Assembly (NCBI GenBank): GCA_018399285.1 | Contig: JAGYOW010000002.1 | Coordinates: 1 to 64,000, forward strand | From: Desulfotignum sp. | GTDB taxonomy: Bacteria > Desulfobacterota > Desulfobacteria > Desulfobacterales > Desulfobacteraceae | DNA: 64,000 nt | Direction of reading: 5' to 3' | Shown here: positions 58,533 through 64,000 of the stretch, piece after piece | Numbering within the stretch: position 1 is the stretch's first letter | Layout: every line of letters starts with the position of its first letter | The notes under the pieces: generated by a model | What the model was told of the DNA's origin: nothing | The model's database searches: none | What the model saw: only the letters and a program-made list of their open reading frames with translations | Made by a program: the position numbers and the translations under genes

Positions 58533-60798
58533 TTGGCTAAACCGCTTATCATTGTCGAATCCCCGACCAAAATCAAAACGTTGAAAAAATATGTGGGAAA
58601 AGATTTCCAGGTGGCTGCCAGTTCCGGTCATATCCGGGATTTGCCCGTGAAAAAGCTGGGGATTGATGTGGAAAACAATTTTACAGCCGAATATGTCAAT
58701 ATCAAAGACAAAACCAATGTCATCTCCCAGTTGAAAAAAATTGCCAGAGACTGTGATGATATTTACCTGGCGCCTGACCCGGACCGTGAAGGCGAGGCGA
58801 TTGCGTTTCATATCATGGATATTCTGAAAAAAAAGAATCGCCGGTTTCACCGGGTCCTCATCCATGAACTCACGAAAAAAGGCATTGAAGATGCCTTGAA
58901 AAAACCGCTGGAACCCGACGAAGACAAATACAATGCCCAACAGGCCCGGCGGAAGCTGGACCGACTGGTGGGATATCAGATCTCTCCTCTGCTGTGGCAG
59001 AAAATCCAGCGGGGGTTGAGTGCCGGCCGGGTTCAGTCCGTGGCCGTGAAAATCATCTGTGACCGGGAACGGGAGATCCGCAGTTTTGTTCCGGAAGAAT
59101 ACTGGACCATCACTGCGGACTTGATGGCCCAGGTCCCGCCCGGTTTTAACGCGGCCCTGGTGAAAATCCGCCAGAAAAAACCCAAGATCCAGAATGAGAC
59201 CCAGGCACAAAAAATTGTCGCCGACCTTCAAGCGGCCCGATTTCAGGTGGATGAAATCAAGAACAAAACAGTGAATCGCAATCCACAGCCCCCGTTTATC
59301 ACCAGTAAGCTGCAGCAGGATGCCATCAATCGATTGCGGTTTTCCGCCAAAAAAACCATGGTGGTGGCCCAGCAGTTGTATGAAGGCATTGACATCGGTA
59401 CCGGCGGGCCGGAGGGGTTGATCACCTATATGCGTACCGATTCCACCCGGATCGCGCCGGAAGCGGCCCAGGAGGCCCTGTCCCTGGTGACCCAGACCTA
59501 TGGCAGGGAATATGCCATGGCCAGGCCCCGGTATTTTAAAAATAAAAACAAGGCCCAGGATGCCCATGAGGCCATTCGCCCCACATCGGTGTTCAATGTT
59601 CCTGATAAGATCAAGGCCCATTTGACCGATGATCAGTATGCTTTGTATGACCTGATCTGGAAACGGTTTGTGGCTTCCCAGATGGCCCGGGCAGAGATCG
59701 ATCAGAAAGCCATTCTCATCAAAGCAGGGGATTACCTGTTTTCCGTGAGCGGTTCCACGGTGAAATTCAGTGGTTTCATGGCATTGTATGATACCCAGGA
59801 AACCAAATCAGAAAACGACATCCAGACCCTTCCCCAGGTTGAGGAAAAAGAATGGCTGACATGTGAAAAAATAAATCCCAAACAGCATTTCACCAAACCT
59901 TTGCCCCGGTTTTCCGAAGCATCGCTGGTCAAGGAACTGGAAAAAAACGGCATTGGCCGGCCCAGCACTTATGCCTCCATTATCAGCGTGATCCAGGACA
60001 AGGGATATGTGGAACTGGTGAAACGCTATTTTTATCCCAGTGAACTCGGATTTATTGTCAACGACCTTCTGGTGGCATCGTTCCCCGATCTGCTGGATAT
60101 CTCATTCACGGCCCAGATGGAAACCAATCTGGACAATGTGGAGAGCGGCACTTTAGATGAAGTGGAATTGCTCTCCCGGTTTTACGATGATTTCAGCCAA
60201 ACCCTGGAAACAGCCAAACAGGAGATGGTCAGCGTCAAAGGCGTGGGGATCAAGACTGAACTTTGCTGTCCTTCTTGCGGACAGCCGCTGCATATTAAAA
60301 TCGGGAAAAACGGCCATTTTCTGGCATGTTCCGCTTACCCGGACTGCACGTTCACCAGCAATTACACCCGGGACGAGAAAGGCCAGATCGTTATTGTCGA
60401 AAAACAGGTGGATGATACCCCGGTCAAGGACTGTCCCAAATGCGGCAAACCCATGGTTCAGAAAGACGGCCGGTTCGGGCTGTTTCTGGCCTGTACCGGA
60501 TATCCGAATGCACCCACACGGAATCGTTGATGTCTGAAAATGACAACAAAGATATCGGAGTCGACTGCCCGGAGCCCGGATGTTCAGGCCGGATTGTTGA
60601 AAAAGATCCAAACGCGGTAAAGTTTTTTATGGATGTTCACGGTATCCGGATTGTAAGTTTGCCAGCTGGGACAAAACCCGTGGCCAAAACTCCCGTCCCC
60701 AATGCAAGGCATTGTTTCTGGTTGAAAAGAAACCAAGCGGGACGGCCGGTTTCCTCAAGTGCAACACTTCCGGATGCGGATATAAGGAAAAAGCATAG
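58533..60798 (+). pseudogene. topA: DNA topoisomerase I, intact core with frameshifts in the C-terminal zinc region
   Basis: The start is a TTG at 58533 with AAAGGAG upstream. The catalytic core is clean: TOPRIM Glu in IVESPTKIKTL, DPDREGEAIAFH, AGRVQSVAVKII and the active-site Tyr in TYMRTDSTR near residue 305. Two Cys4 zinc ribbons are readable (CCPSCG...CSAYPDC and CPKCGKPMV...). The frame breaks near 60505 where one G appears missing; adding it restores ECTHTESLMSENDN. Two more indels (near 60605 and 60690) restore further ribbons and a natural stop at 60798. As topoisomerase I is essential, error is likelier than decay, though a protein truncated at 60530 might still work. Confidence 0.9.
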
Positions 60799-60810
60799 TC
60801 TGATTTCAGA

Positions 60811-61369
60811 TCATGCATTGACCCGTTCCACATAAGTTTTGGTACGGGTATCGATTTTAACCATCTGTCCTTCATCCACAAATGGTGGAACCTGCACCTC
60901 AAACCCGGTCTCCAGGGCAGGTTTGGTGCTGCCCGTTGCGGTGTCTCCCTTGGCCCAGGGTTCGGTTTTGGTGATGATCAGGTTGATGAATGGGGAAGGG
61001 TCACACCAATGGGTTTCTGGTTGTGCAGCAACACGGTGCAGACGGTGTTTTCTTTCAACAGATCGATCACATCTTCCAGCTGATCCCGGGTCAGAAAAAT
61101 CTGTTCATAGTTGGTGGTGTTCATGAAACAAAAGGAATCTTTGTCGCATAAATATTCCATTTCCTGTTCTTCCAGGTCCGCTTTTTCAAACTTGTCACCC
61201 GACCGGTAGGTTCTTTCAAACTGAGACCCGGTAATCATGTTCTTGGAGCTTGCATTTATACAGAGACTGGCCTTTCCCCGGGTTTTTTAAACTCAAAGTC
61301 GACAATGATATAGGGCTCGCCGTCGATTTCGAATTTCAATCCCTTTCTTAAATCAGATGCTAAATACAT
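60811..61369 (-). pseudogene. efp: translation elongation factor P, frameshifted
   Basis: The gene starts at the ATG at 61369 with MYLASDLRKGLKFEIDG and loses frame near 61285, where the GKGQ-coding G run has one extra base. A second extra base sits near 61240. It is then clean through MITGSQFERTYRSGDKFEKA and [20 protein letters not shown], and shifts again near 60985 before ending [18 protein letters not shown]...ERVNA at 60811. The whole is a normal EF-P of about 186 residues, which relieves stalling at polyproline. The N-terminal tip carries the KxGKGQ-type loop usual in EF-P. Three indels in 560 bases of a conserved gene suggest a poor-quality patch. Confidence 0.88.
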
Positions 61370-61546
61370 GCCTGTTTCTCCTGTCTGGTTATAAATTGGG
61401 CTTTAAAATTTTGTGATGATGATTGGGCTAATAAAGCACAATAACGATCTTATGGCAAGATCCAGATAAAAAACACCTTTGCATTTTAAAGCGATTTATA
61501 GGAAAATTATGATTTAGAAAATTTTATTCATGAGGAAAACAAAACC

Positions 61547-63076
61547 ATGATTGTTGTCATTGATTTCGGTTCCCAGTTCAATCAGCTGATTGCCAGACGG
61601 GTCAGGGAACATAATGTTTACTGCCAGGTGGAGCCGGCAAATATCCTCATTGACCGGATCAAGGCCCTGAATCCCAAAGGCATTATTCTGTCCGGCGGGC
61701 CGTCCAGTATTTATGAAAAAGACAGCCCGGCCGTGGACAAATCCTCTGTTTGAACTGGGCTTGCCGGTGTTGGGGATCTGCTATGGAATGCATTCCATGA
61801 TCCATGCCCTGGGTGGAGAGATCCGTCGGGCCAAAAAAAGAGAATATGGATTTGCCCGATTGCAGATCAAAGCGGATTCTTGTTGTTCAAGGATATGCCC
61901 TCGGAATTTCAGTGCTGGATGAGCCATGGAGATTCCGCCGGAACCCTGCCGGAGGGATTTGAAGTGACGGCTGCAACGGAAAACACGCCGATTGCGGCAG
62001 TGGCGCATCCTGAAAAACAATTTTACGGGCTTCAGTTTCATCCGGAAGTGGAACATTCCATCAACGGATCATTGATGATCAAACATTTTTTGTTTGATGT
62101 CTGCAACTGTGAAAAAAACTGGACCATGGACTCTTTTTCAGAAGGGGCCGTTGAACAGATCAAAGATGCGGTTAAAGACAAAAAAGTGATCATGGGGCTT
62201 TCAGGGGGGGTGGATTCATCCGTGGCCGCCACCCTGATCCACAAGGCCATCGGTAAAAACCTGCACTGTATTTTTGTGGATAACGGACTGTTGCGGCACA
62301 ATGAAAAAACCCAGCTGGAAAAACGACTCGGCAACAACCTGGACATGAATATCCGGTTCGTAGATGCGGCTCAAACCTTTCTGGATGCCCTCAAAGGGGT
62401 CACGGATCCGGAAACCAAACGAAAAATCATCGGCAATGAATTCATCAAGGTCTTTGAAGCCGAGGCCCGCAAAATCCCGGGGGCCGCATTTCTGGGACAA
62501 GGCACCCTGTATCCGGATATCATTGAATCCAAGTCCGCTTTTGGCGGCCCCACGTCCATTATTAAATCCCATCACAATGTGGGAGGGCTGCCGGAAAAAA
62601 TGCAACTCAAGCTCATTGAGCCGCTGCAGTTGCTGTTCAAGGACGAGGTCAGAAAACTGGGCCTGGCTTTGGGCATTCATGAAGACCTGGTCTGGCGCCA
62701 GCCTTTTCCCGGTCCCGGACTGGCCATCCGCATCATGGGCGAAATCACCGCAAAGCGCCTGGATATATTAAGACAGACCGATGTGATTTTGTTGGAAGAA
62801 ATCCGGAACGCCGGTCTTTACCGCAAATTATGGCAGTCGTTTGCCGTGCTGTTACCCATCAAAAGCGTGGGTGTCATGGGAGACAAAAGAACGTTTGCCC
62901 ATTGCGTGGCCATCCGGGCGGTGACCAGTAACGATGCCATGACTGCAGACTGGGCCAGACTGCCCCATGATCTTTTGGGAAAAATTTCCAATCGGATGAT
63001 CAATGAGGTGGAAGACATCAATCGCGTGGTATACGATATCACCTCCAAACCACCGGGCACCATTGAATGGGAATAG
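61547..63076 (+). pseudogene. guaA: GMP synthase (glutamine-hydrolysing), two compensating frameshifts
   Basis: GuaA converts XMP to GMP. The first 64 residues are clean ([29 protein letters not shown]). Near 61743 an extra C shifts the frame into [18 protein letters not shown], which contains the glutaminase Cys. Near 61880 a missing base restores the frame at [10 protein letters not shown]. The rest is intact: HPEVEHS of the glutaminase triad, the ATP-pyrophosphatase loop [27 protein letters not shown] and the C-terminal dimer domain ending KPPGTIEWE. The residue after YGM is His where the family has Gln. Two opposite indels 140 bases apart in an essential gene point to error. Confidence 0.9.
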
Positions 63077-63124
63077 GCTGGCCCATGTTTCAGAAACCCG
63101 GAAAATCAAAGAGGTACGGATCTG

Positions 63125-64000
63125 ATGAGCCTGAAAGACTATAGGACCGATGCATCGGATCTTCCCCAAGAGGATCCGGATACCTTGCCCTCGCCCGCCT
63201 TGTACCAAAAGGATCGGAATGCGTTGAAAATAGACAAATTATCCACCCGGGTGAGCATTATCACCATTATTCTGCCGGTTCTCATCGGTGCGGTTTTGTT
63301 TTTCATCTACCTGGACATGAAAGATCAGGTCATGGATGTGGATACGGCCAAAAACACCTGGGTGGAGCAACTGTCCCGTGACATGGAAGAGAAAATGAAC
63401 GCCCTGGACATCCGCATTGCCAAAAACCGGTTTGATCTGGATGAGAAACTGCCGTTGATAGAACAAAAAACCGGTTCTCTGGAGCAGCAGCTGGGAAAAC
63501 TGGCAGCATCCAAGGCCGATGTCTCAACACTGGATGCAGAATTGGCAAAACTGGAAGATCACCTGGCCCGACAGGATCGCCGGATCCAGAACAATGCCGA
63601 CCAGGATCAGGCCAATCTGGCGGAACTGGAACGGATCAATTCATCATTGCGTTCTGCCATGGATGAAAACCTGGCCCAATTTGAAAAAGAGGTCCGGACC
63701 CTGAAACAGGAAATGACATCTTTTCAGGCCTTGAAACAGGAAGTGGCCTCCCTTCAGACCCAGAGGCAGGAGCTGATTTCTCTTCAGGAACAATTGGACG
63801 ACAAGCGTCTTGACCTGGAACAGCTTCGAAATCAAGTAAGCCTTTTGGAAAAACTGCACAAAGAACTGGAAAATCAATTCATGACCCAAAAAGAGGTCGA
63901 ACGGCGATTGACCGAACTTCAGAACAATGTCAACCAAACGCTGAAAAATCTGGAAAATCAGATCAAATCCCCCCCGCTTCAGATTCCGGACAGCATCTCG
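63125..64000 (+). CDS. membrane-anchored coiled-coil protein, 3' end beyond window
   Basis: The 292 visible codons begin at the ATG at 63125 (AAGAGGT about ten bases upstream), 48 bases after guaA. About 45 cytosolic residues are followed by one membrane helix (VSIITIILPVLIGAVLFFIYL, about residues 45-65). More than 200 residues of heptad-patterned coiled coil rich in Leu, Glu and Gln follow (for example LEQLRNQVSLLEKLHKELEN), so the rod is probably periplasmic. I recognise no family; the layout resembles envelope-spanning or chemoreceptor-like scaffolds but no signalling domain is seen. Confidence 0.75.
   Translation, partial: MSLKDYRTDASDLPQEDPDTLPSPALYQKDRNALKIDKLSTRVSIITIILPVLIGAVLFFIYLDMKDQVMDVDTAKNTWVEQLSRDMEEKMNALDIRIAKNRFDLDEKLPLIEQKTGSLEQQLGKLAASKADVSTLDAELAKLEDHLARQDRRIQNNADQDQANLAELERINSSLRSAMDENLAQFEKEVRTLKQEMTSFQALKQEVASLQTQRQELISLQEQLDDKRLDLEQLRNQVSLLEKLHKELENQFMTQKEVERRLTELQNNVNQTLKNLENQIKSPPLQIPDSIS

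Overview
This window looks like chromosomal DNA of a Gram-negative sulfate-reducing bacterium of the Desulfobacteraceae type (Desulfobacter/Desulfotignum-like). That placement is an inference. It rests on the mix of a futalosine menaquinone operon, a tungsten-type aldehyde:ferredoxin oxidoreductase, pyruvate phosphate dikinase with its regulator, a PfaA/PfaD-type lipid synthase, LptE/MurJ outer-envelope genes and a PTS represented only by HPr and enzyme I. There is no rRNA operon, CRISPR array, intact insertion sequence or prophage.

Layout. 1-3.4 kb: end of an alpha/beta hydrolase, a broken outer-membrane protein remnant abutting tRNA-Arg(ACG), then tadA-purA and tRNA-Pro(CGG). 3.4-8.6 kb: a minus-strand operon parA-like/mqnE/mqnC/mqnX/mqnA for menaquinone. 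8.6-19.2 kb: a tyrosine recombinase gene with a dif-like palindrome upstream, a PfaD-type enoyl reductase, and a 2,564-residue fused megasynthase (KS-AT-ACP-ACP-KR-DH-DH-DH). 19.1-21.1 kb: decayed LysM and TPR genes. 21.1-26.3 kb: murJ with a micro-ORF, rpsT, lptE, leuS. 26.3-28.5 kb: a small basic protein gene, a tRNA-Leu 3' remnant and gene debris. 28.5-31.4 kb: rarD, then a tightly overlapping maf-yggS-queH operon. 31.4-35.7 kb: a PilB-like ATPase with nucleotide-sensor-like domains at both ends, a small membrane protein and an ABC-F ATPase. 35.9-43.5 kb: ppdK facing its regulatory protein gene, a duplicated-domain small protein, DUF503, a GGQ release-factor-like protein, AOR and coaE. 43.6-46.9 kb: ptsH-ptsI-smpB-ssrA. 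47.1-63.1 kb: parE-parC-mltF-rng, yajC-secD-secF-dprA-topA, efp and guaA. 63.1 kb to the end: start of a membrane-anchored coiled-coil protein.

Functional links visible from position: TadA sits head to head with the tRNA-Arg(ACG) whose wobble base it should edit; SmpB is next to its tmRNA; ppdK is convergent with the kinase/phosphorylase that controls it; YajC, SecD and SecF are one export unit; four menaquinone enzymes are stacked with overlaps.

A global caution concerns reading frames. Several genes that should be essential (leuS, guaA, topA, efp) and several others (ptsI, mltF, the PPDK regulator, the LysM protein) are broken by small indels clustered in short patches, while long genes elsewhere (the 7.7 kb synthase, ppdK, secD) are perfectly open. 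I read the broken essential genes as probable local assembly or sequencing error rather than real gene death, but sequence alone cannot prove it.
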